From positions 186,001 through 250,000 of the forward strand of contig CAWHKC010000003.1 of the NCBI GenBank assembly GCA_963829835.1: DNA of 64,000 nt, given 5' to 3'. A program made the translations under genes and the position numbers. This document shows, piece by piece, positions 19,528 through 28,628 of this stretch. Origin of the DNA: Berkiella sp963829835 (GTDB lineage Bacteria > Pseudomonadota > Gammaproteobacteria > Berkiellales > Berkiellaceae). Below the pieces are notes generated by a model that worked only from the letters and a program-made list of their open reading frames with translations, was not told the DNA's origin and searched no databases. Numbering within the stretch: position 1 is the first letter of the stretch; every line of letters starts with the position of its first letter.

Positions 19528-19785
19528 ATGAAAGAGCTTAATACCAACCAAACCCAAATGATTTCCGGCGCTGCAGAAGGCGTTCTGAAGGTTGATTCTG
19601 ATAACTGCATGATTGTTCGGGGCTATAATTACATCGCATCCAATGGCGATATTGAATTCGCTACGTACTCGATTGAAACCCATAATGGAACGGTGACTTT
19701 TGGTATGCAACCTTTGCCCTTAGAAACAGGGAAAGTGATTACTTATTTGAAGTGTACTAACCCGGATTTTTTAGGAAAATTGTAG
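19528..19785 (+). CDS. Small peptide with double-glycine-type leader
   Basis: 85 residues. The N-terminus MKELNTNQTQMISGA resembles the leader of double-glycine peptides (MKEL, hydrophobic residues at spaced positions, then Gly-Ala), predicting cleavage after residue 15. The remaining ~70 residues are polar and beta-like, with two Cys (in DNCMIV and LKCTNP) that could form a disulfide, quite unlike the hydrophobic peptide at 1446. TGAGGT precedes the ATG. No processing transporter or modification enzyme is nearby. It is followed by a hairpin shared with the convergent gene. Role unknown; a secreted peptide is the leading idea. Confidence 0.5.
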   Translation: MKELNTNQTQMISGAAEGVLKVDSDNCMIVRGYNYIASNGDIEFATYSIETHNGTVTFGMQPLPLETGKVITYLKCTNPDFLGKL

Positions 19786-19800
19786 TTTATAAATAAAGAC

Positions 19801-19835
19801 CCTCACCCTAACCCTCTCCCAAAAGGGAGAGGGAA
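19801..19835. terminator. Hairpin between convergent genes (dispersed CCCTCTCCC repeat)
   Basis: CCCTCTCCC (19812-19820) and GGGAGAGGG (19825-19833) form a 9-bp stem with an AAAA loop. The flanking CCTCACCCTAA is part of a repeat seen in many bacterial genomes. It lies between the stop of the leader-type peptide and the stop of the convergent ankyrin gene. No clear T-run follows on either strand, so terminator function is likely but not certain. Confidence 0.55.
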
Positions 19836-19844
19836 CCGGAAAAT

Positions 19845-21863
19845 CTACATAAAGGCGGGAACAGATTCATGATTTGCCGTCAACTGCACTTCTATTAAAG
19901 GCGCACAAACATTAATATCCGGTCCATTATCTGATTGAATGCTCACATTATCATCAATTGATTGATCATCCCCAAGATTATAGATATCGATATCATGTTG
20001 ATTTTGTAAGATATTGAGCAACAACCTATCAGCTAAATCATGTTCTTCTTCAAAAAACCATGATTTAAATTCTTCAATGTAATGAGGTGAAACTAAAGCA
20101 TCAGCGATTTTTTGAGCATGCTCATGATCTGCTTGTGTGTAATAGTCTTTTTGATGAATATAATCAATAATATCGATCATGGCTTTTAGAGGCAAGCCAG
20201 GACTATTTGCCATATATTGGTCAATCACATAATGACCATGAAAGCTATCCCATTCGTGATAATATTCATTTGCTAAAGATTTTGCCTCAACAGGGGACAC
20301 TTGCTGATTGAGTAATTCTATATAAAGAATTCCCTCAATTGCATCACGATGGCTTTCCCATCCACAGTTACCAAATTCTTGATTATCGCGAACAATGTCA
20401 TCTATTTTTTCAAAAACACCATATTCGTATGCATTTTCAATTTCTAAAAAGCCCCTATCCTCGTTTGTTAAAATATTGTACATAAACTGAGGATCAATTC
20501 GATCTGGCTCCTGCAATCGATAAAAAACAAGACCAGCAGAATCAGGTTCAAATTCAGGTGATTCTCCATGGTATCGATCACCACTGTTAGCAACGACATA
20601 AAGCTCATTTGGTTTTGATAAAATGATATCTATGAAGTGGCCTTCCCATCCTGAAGTAAGCAAGACAGTTTGACCTTGCTCATAAAGCTCCCAAGCCAAT
20701 TGAGCTGTTGCATCTTGAGTTAAATGTTCTCCGAAATATTGAGCATTATTGTAAATAGATTGTAATGATTTGAATATTTCAAATTTTAAAGGATCTTGAC
20801 GATCAAATTTGTCGCTTTCAATAAAAGTATTAATAGAGCTAGAAGCAAGTTGTGCTGTAAATGGTCCAAAATGGCCTTCAGATTGAATCCATATTTCTTT
20901 CTTTGCACCTATATTTAATTTATAAATCTCACCATTGGGGAACATATGTAACAAATTTTTAGCATTTAAAAATATGGGGCCACTTTTATCTACTGCCGCC
21001 ACTTTATTCACTAGGTTTAGCATTTGTGCATTGATTTCAGGTGTTGGAGAATAAGCAGCAGCGAGTTTAAGGACCAGTTCAATTGGCATCGATATGATAA
21101 ATCGCTCGCCATCAATTTCATCAACAAGGGTATAGAGATAGGGACTCTCAACATGTAAAACAATACTTTCTACAAGATTTACTATTTGATTTATTTTTTT
21201 AAGGATTTTAGGATCATATTTATTTTCATAAGACTCAATCTGCGAGGTTAAATCGTCGAACAAAATAGTAAAACCATTGATCCCATTATAATCAATCTCT
21301 TTGAGTGAAGCACCATTATCAATGATAAGTGTTTTGGCAATATTATAGTGATGCTTTGCAAGAGCAAATTGCAATGGAGTATGATCTTCATATCCTTTAG
21401 CGTCTACTTTTGCACCTAAAGCAACCAAGGTTTTTACTGCGGCTAATTGTCCAAACAAAGCAGCCACATGAAGTGCAGTGACACTTCGAGTATCAGTGGT
21501 ATTGATATCGTAGCCATCTTCAATTAAATATTTTATTGCTTCAACATCTCCATCTCGTGCTGCAAAGTGCAGTGGCAAATGAAGATGCTCGATTATTTTT
21601 GGGCTTGAAAAACCTTCACTTTCTGTTAATTCGGCAGCTGGTGCTTCAGTATAAAACTGCTCAATGTCAGCAATAGATTCCAAAAGAGGTAATGCTTGCT
21701 TTAAATCAATTGAGATTATTGAGGTATCAAGATCAGTGAGAATATCTCGAAAAGTTAATTCAATTGGGTTACTTTTTGCTGGTGCTATAGCGCAATGAAT
21801 ATCAGGTTTAATAAGAGGATATTCACTAAATATAAGTGTTTCAGTTTCAATCGCTGATGGCAT
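19845..21863 (-). CDS. Ankyrin-repeat protein with His/Asn-Cys C-terminal domain, paralog 1 of 3
   Basis: 672 residues, function unknown. Three to four good ankyrin repeats lie at about 88-195 (LHFAARDGDVEAIKYLIEDG; TALHVAALFGQLAAVKTLVALG). The C-terminal ~400 residues are shared with the two upstream genes: NAKNLLHMFP, then SGWEGHFIDI (His ~409), VANSGDR, and GNCGWESHRDAIEG (Cys ~500). His first and then Asn-Cys resembles the order in circularly permuted papain-like hydrolases (compare the LRAT/NlpC group), so a cysteine protease or acyltransferase is conceivable; this is inference. A good SD (AGGAAGTAGGT) precedes the ATG. It is last in a three-gene minus-strand run. Confidence 0.7.
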   Translation of the reverse strand: MPSAIETETLIFSEYPLIKPDIHCAIAPAKSNPIELTFRDILTDLDTSIISIDLKQALPLLESIADIEQFYTEAPAAELTESEGFSSPKIIEHLHLPLHFAARDGDVEAIKYLIEDGYDINTTDTRSVTALHVAALFGQLAAVKTLVALGAKVDAKGYEDHTPLQFALAKHHYNIAKTLIIDNGASLKEIDYNGINGFTILFDDLTSQIESYENKYDPKILKKINQIVNLVESIVLHVESPYLYTLVDEIDGERFIISMPIELVLKLAAAYSPTPEINAQMLNLVNKVAAVDKSGPIFLNAKNLLHMFPNGEIYKLNIGAKKEIWIQSEGHFGPFTAQLASSSINTFIESDKFDRQDPLKFEIFKSLQSIYNNAQYFGEHLTQDATAQLAWELYEQGQTVLLTSGWEGHFIDIILSKPNELYVVANSGDRYHGESPEFEPDSAGLVFYRLQEPDRIDPQFMYNILTNEDRGFLEIENAYEYGVFEKIDDIVRDNQEFGNCGWESHRDAIEGILYIELLNQQVSPVEAKSLANEYYHEWDSFHGHYVIDQYMANSPGLPLKAMIDIIDYIHQKDYYTQADHEHAQKIADALVSPHYIEEFKSWFFEEEHDLADRLLLNILQNQHDIDIYNLGDDQSIDDNVSIQSDNGPDINVCAPLIEVQLTANHESVPAFM

Positions 21864-21944
21864 AATTACCTACTTCCTTGGTCCCATAAATAGCAGGTAT
21901 TGTACTTACATTTTAAAAAATAAAAAATAGCATATATAACTATG

Positions 21945-23924
21945 TTACCAAACTAATGCTGGCTCTGGCATATGAACAAGGGGTTCAGCTTGGGGGCTAG
22001 ACATGAAAGAACAGGGCGTTTCTATTGCTTGCGATGATGTCTCATGTAGATGATTCTCATTACTTTGGAAAGTGGGGGGGGCTTGCTCCATTTCTTGAGA
22101 GGATGAGTCTATTGTTGTATCCATTGATTGTAGCCAATCTTTATATTCATCTTGATACTGTGATGATAAAAGCTCTTCAATTTTCTGCGTATAATGTTGT
22201 TTTGTTTCATCCATTGGATCTTTTAGTAACTCTTTGTAGATATCAATTAACGCCTGTGCAGGAAGTCCTGGTTTATGACTCATATACGTGTCAATGATAT
22301 AATCCCCCAGAAATCTATCCCATTCTTGATAATAGGTTTTGGCAAGAGCTTTCGATTGTAAGCTATCAATGTGATGATTTTGTAATTCAATAAAAATAAG
22401 ACCTTCTACAGCATCACGATGCGTTTCCAAAGCGCAATTATTAAATTTTTGACTATCTCTATCGATCCAATCGATAGCTTCACTAATGCTATATTTGCTA
22501 AGCAGACCATTGCTTAAAAACTGATTATTGCTGTTGGCTAAAACATCATAGAAGAAATCAGCTTCAATTTTAGCTGGATCTTCAAGAGAACGAAAGGTAT
22601 CTCCTGAAAATGCGGTATCATCTTGTTCACCGCTATTGGCAAAGAGAAAAAGAGACTGCGGTTTTGAAACAGCTATGTCAATCAAATGTCCTTCCCAACC
22701 AGTGGGTAACAATACGGTTTTGTCATCTTGAAATAGTTTAACAGATTTTTCGGCTGTCTCCTCAAGAAGTCTTTTTTCAGAAAAATCAACTGCATTGCTA
22801 TAAATTGACTTAAGAGAATCAAACACAGCTGATTTCAGCGTGTCAATTTGTTCGCAGCCTAGTTTGTCAGAGAAAGCCGTAAGCGATTTTTTAACAAGCT
22901 CCGTCGTAATCAGCCCAAAGCTACTTTCTGATTGGAATAAAATAGTTTCACTATCTGATACTTTTAAAGGATAGATTTTTCCTGTGGGAAACATATGTAA
23001 AAGATTTTTCGCATTGGTAAAGATAGCTTCACTTGAATCAATCGTTGAAACAAAGGTGGCAAGTTCGTTTAATTTATTCAATATTTCCTTAGTTGGCGCC
23101 AAAGAAGCCAATACTTTCATAATTAAACTGACAGGAGAATTAGTTGTTTGTGAAGCATTTGTTGTATTATGATCGGCTGTATAGCAAATGTTGCCACAAT
23201 GTTCACTAAAGAGCTTAATGGTAGCAATTAAATCATCAATTTCTTTCATCACGTGTGATTGAGGATTATGTGCATATTCAGTCATTTTGTCTGATAAATC
23301 CTCAATCATTAGACTAAAAATATTTTTTGATTTCGCTTTAATAATATGGTGAGGGTCACTATAGCCATCTTTAAGTAATTGATAGGCTATTTTATAATGA
23401 TTATTTAATATAGAAGGATGTAGTATTTTTTTAGCATTATTTAAAACAAGTACCGATTCTGTTTTATCATCATGTTCACTGGTTACTGCGCTCTTCTGTA
23501 GTCCACGTACTGCGGCTTGTCCGCAGTATCCACTGCTCTCCTGCAGTCGATCTTCTGCGGCTTGTTCGCGGTCACTGCTCTCCTGTAGTTGACTTACCGC
23601 GGCTTGTCCGCGGTATCCATCTTTAATGATTAAGTTATCGCTGTAAGTAGAAAAAGCATCTTTGAAAACACCTCTTATATCTATTGATTTATGTTTCAAC
23701 GAAGGGAGTTGGTGTGACACTTGCATACCAGGATGAAAGCCGTGCCTAGATGCTTCTTGTTCCTCGCTTTTAGGTGGTATTTCTTCATCAATGATATCGG
23801 GCAGTAACAAAGAGACTGCAGGATGAAGCTTTCTGGGTATAATGGATTCAAGTTCGGACTGCGTGAGTGAGAATGCTTTTCCATCTAAATAAAAACTGGG
23901 GAAGAGATCCAATAGAACAGCCAT
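21945..23924 (-). CDS. Paralog 2 of 3 of the His/Asn-Cys domain family, ankyrin region lost
   Basis: 659 residues. The C-terminal domain matches its neighbours (NAKNLLHMFP; TGWEGHLIDI with His ~413; FANSGEQ; NNCALETHRDAVEG with Cys ~497; TYYQEWDRF). The N-terminal half differs: clear ankyrin repeats are gone except a remnant (NNHYKIAYQLLKDGY), and in their place is a short repeated segment, GQAAV...LQES, encoded by in-frame DNA repeats at 23491-23618. AAGGGA precedes the ATG, and 12 bp separate it from the upstream paralog, so co-transcription is likely. A Pro-rich C-terminal tail ends the protein. Function unknown. Confidence 0.7.
   Translation of the reverse strand: MAVLLDLFPSFYLDGKAFSLTQSELESIIPRKLHPAVSLLLPDIIDEEIPPKSEEQEASRHGFHPGMQVSHQLPSLKHKSIDIRGVFKDAFSTYSDNLIIKDGYRGQAAVSQLQESSDREQAAEDRLQESSGYCGQAAVRGLQKSAVTSEHDDKTESVLVLNNAKKILHPSILNNHYKIAYQLLKDGYSDPHHIIKAKSKNIFSLMIEDLSDKMTEYAHNPQSHVMKEIDDLIATIKLFSEHCGNICYTADHNTTNASQTTNSPVSLIMKVLASLAPTKEILNKLNELATFVSTIDSSEAIFTNAKNLLHMFPTGKIYPLKVSDSETILFQSESSFGLITTELVKKSLTAFSDKLGCEQIDTLKSAVFDSLKSIYSNAVDFSEKRLLEETAEKSVKLFQDDKTVLLPTGWEGHLIDIAVSKPQSLFLFANSGEQDDTAFSGDTFRSLEDPAKIEADFFYDVLANSNNQFLSNGLLSKYSISEAIDWIDRDSQKFNNCALETHRDAVEGLIFIELQNHHIDSLQSKALAKTYYQEWDRFLGDYIIDTYMSHKPGLPAQALIDIYKELLKDPMDETKQHYTQKIEELLSSQYQDEYKDWLQSMDTTIDSSSQEMEQAPPTFQSNENHLHETSSQAIETPCSFMSSPQAEPLVHMPEPALVW
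23491..23618. repeat. Three imperfect in-frame tandem repeats (45, 42 and ~41 nt)
   Basis: Units begin at 23491, 23536 and 23578. Each contains CTCTYCTGYAGT near its start and a GCGGCTTGTYCGCRG core. The first two lengths are multiples of three, so the frame of the surrounding gene is kept and the protein gains copies of a GQAAVxxLQES-like motif. The cores are themselves partly palindromic and visibly more GC-rich than the AT-rich surroundings, suggesting an inserted and then amplified element. Confidence 0.7.
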
Positions 23925-23936
23925 TTTACATTCCCT

Positions 23937-26093
23937 TTACATCAACACTTGAGGTTGTTCATGGACTGGTATTGGATCAACAGTAACCATCATTTGGGGA
24001 CCAGCATGTTCACCATCAAGCGAATGACTTGGTGAAGTGTTTTGACTGTCTTGCGTGTCTGGCGCATGTTCTGGCAGGTAAGGTTTTTTCACCTTCATGG
24101 GTTCTGGTTCGCCAAAAAATAATTTCGCGATTGGTTTTGTGAAAAAGTCAAAATAGCCTGTTTTATTTGGTTCAATGATATGTTCAACATTAACCCCGTA
24201 GTGCTCAAATAATGATTTTATATTCTGGCCATCTGGTTTGCTTGTTTCATTGGTTAACCAGGATTTAAATTCGGGTAAATAATGCTCAGAAGTTAAAACA
24301 TCGCAAATTTTATGAACTTGTGCATTGTGAGAAGCTTTCAAACTACCTTCAGATGGCATTTTTTTGACAAGCTCGATAAAAATGTCTGTAAGAGCATTAA
24401 CGGGAAGTGCCGGTCCTTCTTTAACATATGTTTCAATTTGAAATAGCTTATGAAATTGATTCCATTCTTGGAAATAGCTATTGGCTAATTTTTCAGCTTG
24501 TTTTGGATCTTTGCCTTCATTAAGCAATTCAATGTTAAGAACTGCTTCTATACCATGTTCATGACCTAACCAAGTACAATTGGGAGCGGCTTGTTCAGGT
24601 TTTTGGATCCCCTTGGTCTGTTCAAGTAATTCATATTCATACATGATGTCTTGTTCAAAAAATGTTTTATCTTGATTTAAGGTTAAATCTTGAATAAATT
24701 TACTTTTGATGATATCCGGATTATTCATATGGTAAAAATTTAAACCCGCAGGGATTTTATCAAATCGATCGCCGGTATTGCCAACGATAAATAATTCTTG
24801 CTTTTTGGATAGTACTACATCAATAAAGTGACCATACCAACCTGATCCAATCAATATGGTATCGCCTTGTTGATAATGTTCCATTGCCTCAATCGAGTAA
24901 GCCTCAATGCCGCCATTAGCTTTTAAGGCATCGGCTGATTTAAAAACATCACATAGTTTCGAAAATACTTTGAGTTTTAAAGCGTCAGGAAATTGTGTTT
25001 TAAGTTGCTCATAAAAGGCATTCACGGACTGAGATGCCCAATGTGTTGTGCTTTGACCATAATGTGCTTTGCTTTGAACTAAGAAAGAAGCATCATTACC
25101 GAGATCAAGTTTATAAGCTCCTTTTGTAGGAAAGGTATTCAGTAAATTCTTCGCATTGTTAAAGAGCTTTTCTGAATTGTCAAAAAGTGAAATCTCATCT
25201 GCCAATTTCAAAAACTTATCTCTGATTTCTGCTGTGGGAGCGCGAGAGGAAAATGCTCTTAAGCGTGCTGCAACTGGCGTTGCAAAGTCAGTTCCAGCAT
25301 GTGTATCAAGGCAATGGCTGCCACAATGTTTAGAAAAGACTCTGATTGTTTCTATTATCTCATGGATTTCTTGAATTGACTCAGGCGTTGCTATTTTTTG
25401 GATGGGTTCTTTGATTATCTTAAAACAATTATTCATCACAATATTAAGTGGCGAAACTTCTTTCAAGTTTGGCATTGTAACAATGGCGCGGCCCGTTTCG
25501 ACAAGAACTCTTGCTACATCATAATGTTTTTTATATATTGCTTCATGTAATGCAGTTTCACCAGTATAGCCATCATCATGCACATCAGCACCTTTGGCAA
25601 TAAAGTATTTTACGGCTTCAACATGTCCATATTTTGTAGCAACAAATAAGGGGCGGCTACTGTAAGCATCTTCCTGGTTTACATCCCAACCGGAGTCAAC
25701 TAAGCGTTTAATTTCTTTGATATCACCATTTTTAGCAGCATAGTGGAGCAGGAAAGGCTTATGGGGAATAGCTTTGGGTTGCGTAAAGCCTTGTCTTTGG
25801 ACTGTTTCATCTACGCCAGGAGGTGCAAGCTCATTCTCGGTTTGTATGTCTTTAAGCAATAAATCATCTTGCGTAGTTACACCTGCTAAATCATCTTCTT
25901 TTTCACTTATACCAAAGATATCTGCGATGCTAATTAGCTGTTTATTTAGGTCTTCATAGGATACAAACTCAATCTCTTGTGTATTAAGGTGCGCTATTGC
26001 TTCAATAGTTTTTTCAAGAAAAGGATGTTTATTTGAAGCCATAAGAAAGCGCTCGCTATTGAGTTCGTTGACTAATAGCGTATTCTCAAGCAT
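23937..26093 (-). CDS. Ankyrin-repeat protein with His/Asn-Cys C-terminal domain, paralog 3 of 3
   Basis: 718 residues, first gene of the minus-strand run. Ankyrin repeats lie at about 110-220 (LHYAAKNGDIKEIKRLVDSG; PLFVATKYGHVEAVKYFIAKG; TALHEAIYKKHYDVARVLVETG). The C-terminal domain has NAKNLLNTFP, SGWYGHFIDV (His ~422), VGNTGDR and NCTWLGHEHGIEA (Cys ~506). Conservation of His, Asn-Gly and Cys across three diverged copies argues that they matter. No SD stands directly before ATG 26093; an internal Met (MASNKHPF, 26042) is an alternative start. It is divergent from the repeat protein at 26529 across ~435 bp. Function unknown. Confidence 0.7.
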   Translation of the reverse strand: MLENTLLVNELNSERFLMASNKHPFLEKTIEAIAHLNTQEIEFVSYEDLNKQLISIADIFGISEKEDDLAGVTTQDDLLLKDIQTENELAPPGVDETVQRQGFTQPKAIPHKPFLLHYAAKNGDIKEIKRLVDSGWDVNQEDAYSSRPLFVATKYGHVEAVKYFIAKGADVHDDGYTGETALHEAIYKKHYDVARVLVETGRAIVTMPNLKEVSPLNIVMNNCFKIIKEPIQKIATPESIQEIHEIIETIRVFSKHCGSHCLDTHAGTDFATPVAARLRAFSSRAPTAEIRDKFLKLADEISLFDNSEKLFNNAKNLLNTFPTKGAYKLDLGNDASFLVQSKAHYGQSTTHWASQSVNAFYEQLKTQFPDALKLKVFSKLCDVFKSADALKANGGIEAYSIEAMEHYQQGDTILIGSGWYGHFIDVVLSKKQELFIVGNTGDRFDKIPAGLNFYHMNNPDIIKSKFIQDLTLNQDKTFFEQDIMYEYELLEQTKGIQKPEQAAPNCTWLGHEHGIEAVLNIELLNEGKDPKQAEKLANSYFQEWNQFHKLFQIETYVKEGPALPVNALTDIFIELVKKMPSEGSLKASHNAQVHKICDVLTSEHYLPEFKSWLTNETSKPDGQNIKSLFEHYGVNVEHIIEPNKTGYFDFFTKPIAKLFFGEPEPMKVKKPYLPEHAPDTQDSQNTSPSHSLDGEHAGPQMMVTVDPIPVHEQPQVLM

Positions 26094-26239
26094 TTAGAAT
26101 ATAGAGCAACCTTTAGCTGACCGAAGGTATAAAAAAGGAGATAAAAAATAGGTTTTACCTAACATAATCTCCTACGAGGATTTGCCAAACTAATTTCTTA
26201 ACTTAGCCTCGTGGTAACCCACCTGGCCATGTTGCAAAC

Positions 26240-26495
26240 CTAAAATACAAACACCATTTTAAGCGTACGCAATAGGGTGATTTTAAATATTGATAACAAC
26301 AGTCAGCCGATAAGCGCTTGATCTTGTTATATCCATTCCAACACATACTTGACAGGAATTTCCTGGCATTTTTTCTTATTTTTATTCGGTAAACTTGCCT
26401 ACATTAATTGTGATACTCAGACGTTTATATAACGGGTCTATCACGAGGAAGCTTGATAGGATTCATGATAATAGTAGCTACCCAATAGCTTCTAC
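26240..26495 (+). promoter_or_regulatory. Composite upstream element, copy A (most complete)
   Basis: The 435-bp spacer 26094-26528 holds all modules in order. AACACCATTT...GCAATAGGGTGATTTTAAA is at about 26248-26289, TTGATCTTGTTATATCC around 26319-26335, the palindrome CAGGAATTTCCTG at 26353-26365, GCATTTTTTCTT next, GGTAAACT at 26388-26395 (22 nt after the palindrome), and the leader from 26410. In the leader, TATCAC (26439-26444) can pair with GTGATA (26410-26415) or with the downstream CATGATA region (26464-26470), and GAAGCT (26448-26453) can pair with AGCTTC (26487-26492). It lies upstream of the gene at 26529. The part next to the minus-strand gene also holds TAGGTTTTACCTA (26149-26161), of unknown role. 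Confidence 0.7.
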
Positions 26496-26528
26496 AATTA
26501 CTTGTTTTAAATATTTAAGGACCTTCAG

Positions 26529-28529
26529 ATGTTATATGGCGACAGTAAAAAAACATCTTCTTTATCCGCCAAGGGTTCAAACTCTAACTCTCATAACAGA
26601 AAAGCCACGCGAAGTCCTGAAGCGCAAGAATTGCATCGTCTAATAATGGACACTTGCAATGCAAAAAATCAGAGTGAGGTTACGAAATGTATAGAAAGAA
26701 TAAAAAGATGCATTGACGAGGCTGGTGCATCCCCAATGGGGTATGGCCCCTACATTTTGTTTGAATTGAGTGTTAACAACAATTCCCATCTTGACGATGC
26801 CTTGCATATACCTTTTGATAGGCAAAAGAACAAGCAATTTGCGCTGGAAATTTCTTCAAGTTTATGGGATTTACTCGTCAGGGAAATGAAAAAACGACTT
26901 CGTGCCGATATTTTTTCAAAGCTAATGCTTGAGAATAAAACCAAAGAAGGCTTTATGGTGTTGCAACATGTCTTAGCCTCCGGCAATACTGAAATGGTTG
27001 AAAAGGTTGTCGCGCTCTTAGAAAAGAATCCAGAGGCCCTGACAGCGAATCTTTTGATTCAAACAAAAGGTGGTTTTATGCCGTTGCAATTCGTCTTAGC
27101 CTCCGGCAATGCAGGGATGGTTGAAAAGGTTATCGCGCTGTTAAAAAGGGATCCGGAGGCTCTGACAGCGAATCTTTTGAACCAAACGAAAGATGGCTTT
27201 ATGGTGTTGCAACAGGCTTTAACCTCCGGCAATGCCGCGTCAGTTGAAATGATTATCGCGCTGTTACAAGACAATCCAGAAGCCCTGAGAGCGAATCTTT
27301 TGAACCAAACGAAGTATGGCTTTATGGTGTTGCAACAGGCTTTAACCTCCGGCAATGCAGCGTCAGTTGAAATGATTATCGCGCTGTTACAAGACAATCC
27401 AGAAGCCCTGAGAGCGAATCTTTTGAACCAAACGAAGAATGGCTTTATGGTGTTGCAACAGGCTTTAGCCTCCGGCAATGCAGCGTCAGTTGAAATGGTT
27501 ATCGCGCTGTTACAAGACAATCCAGAGGCCCTGAGAGCGAATCTTTTGAACCAAACGAAGGATGGCTTTATGGTATTGCAAGATGCCTTAAAATTCAGTA
27601 ATGCTGAGACAGTTATAAAGATTCTCGCACTGTTAAAAGAGAATAAATATGCCCTGACGGCGAATCTTTTGAACCAAACGAAAGATGGCTTTATGGTGTT
27701 GCAACAGGCTTTAGCCTCCGGCAATGCAGTATTGGTTGAAATGGTTATCGCGCTGTTACAAGACAATCCAGAGGCCCTGACAGCGAATCTTTTGAACCAA
27801 ACGAAGGATGGCTTTATGGTGTTGCAACAGGCTTTAGCTTCCGGCAATGCAGCGTCAGTTGAAATGGTTATCGCGCTCTTACAAGACAATCCAGAGGCTC
27901 TGAGAGCGAATCTTTTGAATCAAACGAAGGATGGCTTTATGGTGTTGCAAGTCGCCTTAAAGTCTGGCAATGCAGCGTTGGTTAAAAAGGTTATCGCGCT
28001 GTTAGAAAAGAATCCAGAGGCCTTGACAGTGAATCTTTTGAACCAAACGAAGGATGGCTTTATGGTGTTGCAACATGCCTTAGCCTCCGGCAATGCAGCT
28101 TCGGTTGAAAAGGTTATCACTTTGTTAAAAAAGAATAAAGATGCCCTGAAAGTGAATCTTAAACAAGCTAACCGCTTTGGATATAACTGCCTTCATCAAG
28201 CTGCTAATACTGGAAACTATTCTTTTGTGCAAATAGTTGAGGGCTTGATTAAACACACCTTTGGAGATAGAGCTGAAGAAGTCTTAAGTGATTTGAAAAA
28301 GGACCAAAGTAAATTTAAACCGAAAGCTTGGTCAAATCGAGAGATTAAAGCTTTTCTAGATCAGCCCACTTCGCGGCCCAAAGAAAGTCATACGTCTCAA
28401 GGTTATTTCCCAAGCGGCATGGGTTCGCAATATGGAAGTTCGTCGTCCAATTTTTCCAGTAAACTCTACCCAAGGAGTGGATTTGCAACAAAACAGCCTA
28501 TTTCATTGAGAAAATATTACCCTACTTGA
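26529..28529 (+). CDS. Ankyrin-like protein with ten near-identical 41-residue repeats
   Basis: 666 residues. After a ~130-residue N-terminal region (start LYGDSKKTSSL) come ten tandem 41-residue repeats (about 137-545) of ankyrin-like pattern: DGFMVLQxALxSGNAxxV followed by a LL helix and an NPEALxAN turn. An eleventh, more canonical ankyrin unit follows (FGYNCLHQAANTGNY). The C-terminal ~110 residues are Ser/Gly/Lys-rich and probably disordered. Several repeats are almost identical at DNA level, pointing to recent expansion or gene conversion. AAGGA 8 nt before the ATG supports the start. It has the full upstream element. A host-directed scaffold protein is plausible; no enzyme domain is seen. 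Confidence 0.75.
   Translation: MLYGDSKKTSSLSAKGSNSNSHNRKATRSPEAQELHRLIMDTCNAKNQSEVTKCIERIKRCIDEAGASPMGYGPYILFELSVNNNSHLDDALHIPFDRQKNKQFALEISSSLWDLLVREMKKRLRADIFSKLMLENKTKEGFMVLQHVLASGNTEMVEKVVALLEKNPEALTANLLIQTKGGFMPLQFVLASGNAGMVEKVIALLKRDPEALTANLLNQTKDGFMVLQQALTSGNAASVEMIIALLQDNPEALRANLLNQTKYGFMVLQQALTSGNAASVEMIIALLQDNPEALRANLLNQTKNGFMVLQQALASGNAASVEMVIALLQDNPEALRANLLNQTKDGFMVLQDALKFSNAETVIKILALLKENKYALTANLLNQTKDGFMVLQQALASGNAVLVEMVIALLQDNPEALTANLLNQTKDGFMVLQQALASGNAASVEMVIALLQDNPEALRANLLNQTKDGFMVLQVALKSGNAALVKKVIALLEKNPEALTVNLLNQTKDGFMVLQHALASGNAASVEKVITLLKKNKDALKVNLKQANRFGYNCLHQAANTGNYSFVQIVEGLIKHTFGDRAEEVLSDLKKDQSKFKPKAWSNREIKAFLDQPTSRPKESHTSQGYFPSGMGSQYGSSSSNFSSKLYPRSGFATKQPISLRKYYPT
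26937..28160 (+). repeat. Ten tandem 123-bp coding repeats
   Basis: These are the DNA-level counterpart of the 41-residue protein repeats. Units 3, 4, 5, 7 and 8 are almost identical to one another; units 1, 2, 6, 9 and 10 have diverged. Because the unit is a multiple of three, long open frames also appear on the minus strand across the array; those are shadows. The array is prone to copy-number change and to assembly collapse. Confidence 0.85.
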
Positions 28530-28628
28530 GAAAGTTTATTTTGGCAGGAATGATAAAAAGTTTGCTCAATATAAATTTACGTGAAGCGTCACAAATAATT
28601 GCGGTTTTAGACTCCATTTTGTTGGTGT

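Noticed and set aside
27059..27889. Long minus-strand open frame rich in repeated Ser/Cys/Lys motifs
   Set aside because: It is the reverse reading of the 123-bp repeat array; repetition of a stop-free unit keeps it open. No SD and no independent features.
26937..28160. Regular repeats that might suggest a CRISPR array
   Set aside because: The unit is 123 bp, contiguous without unique spacers, and encodes protein repeats in frame.
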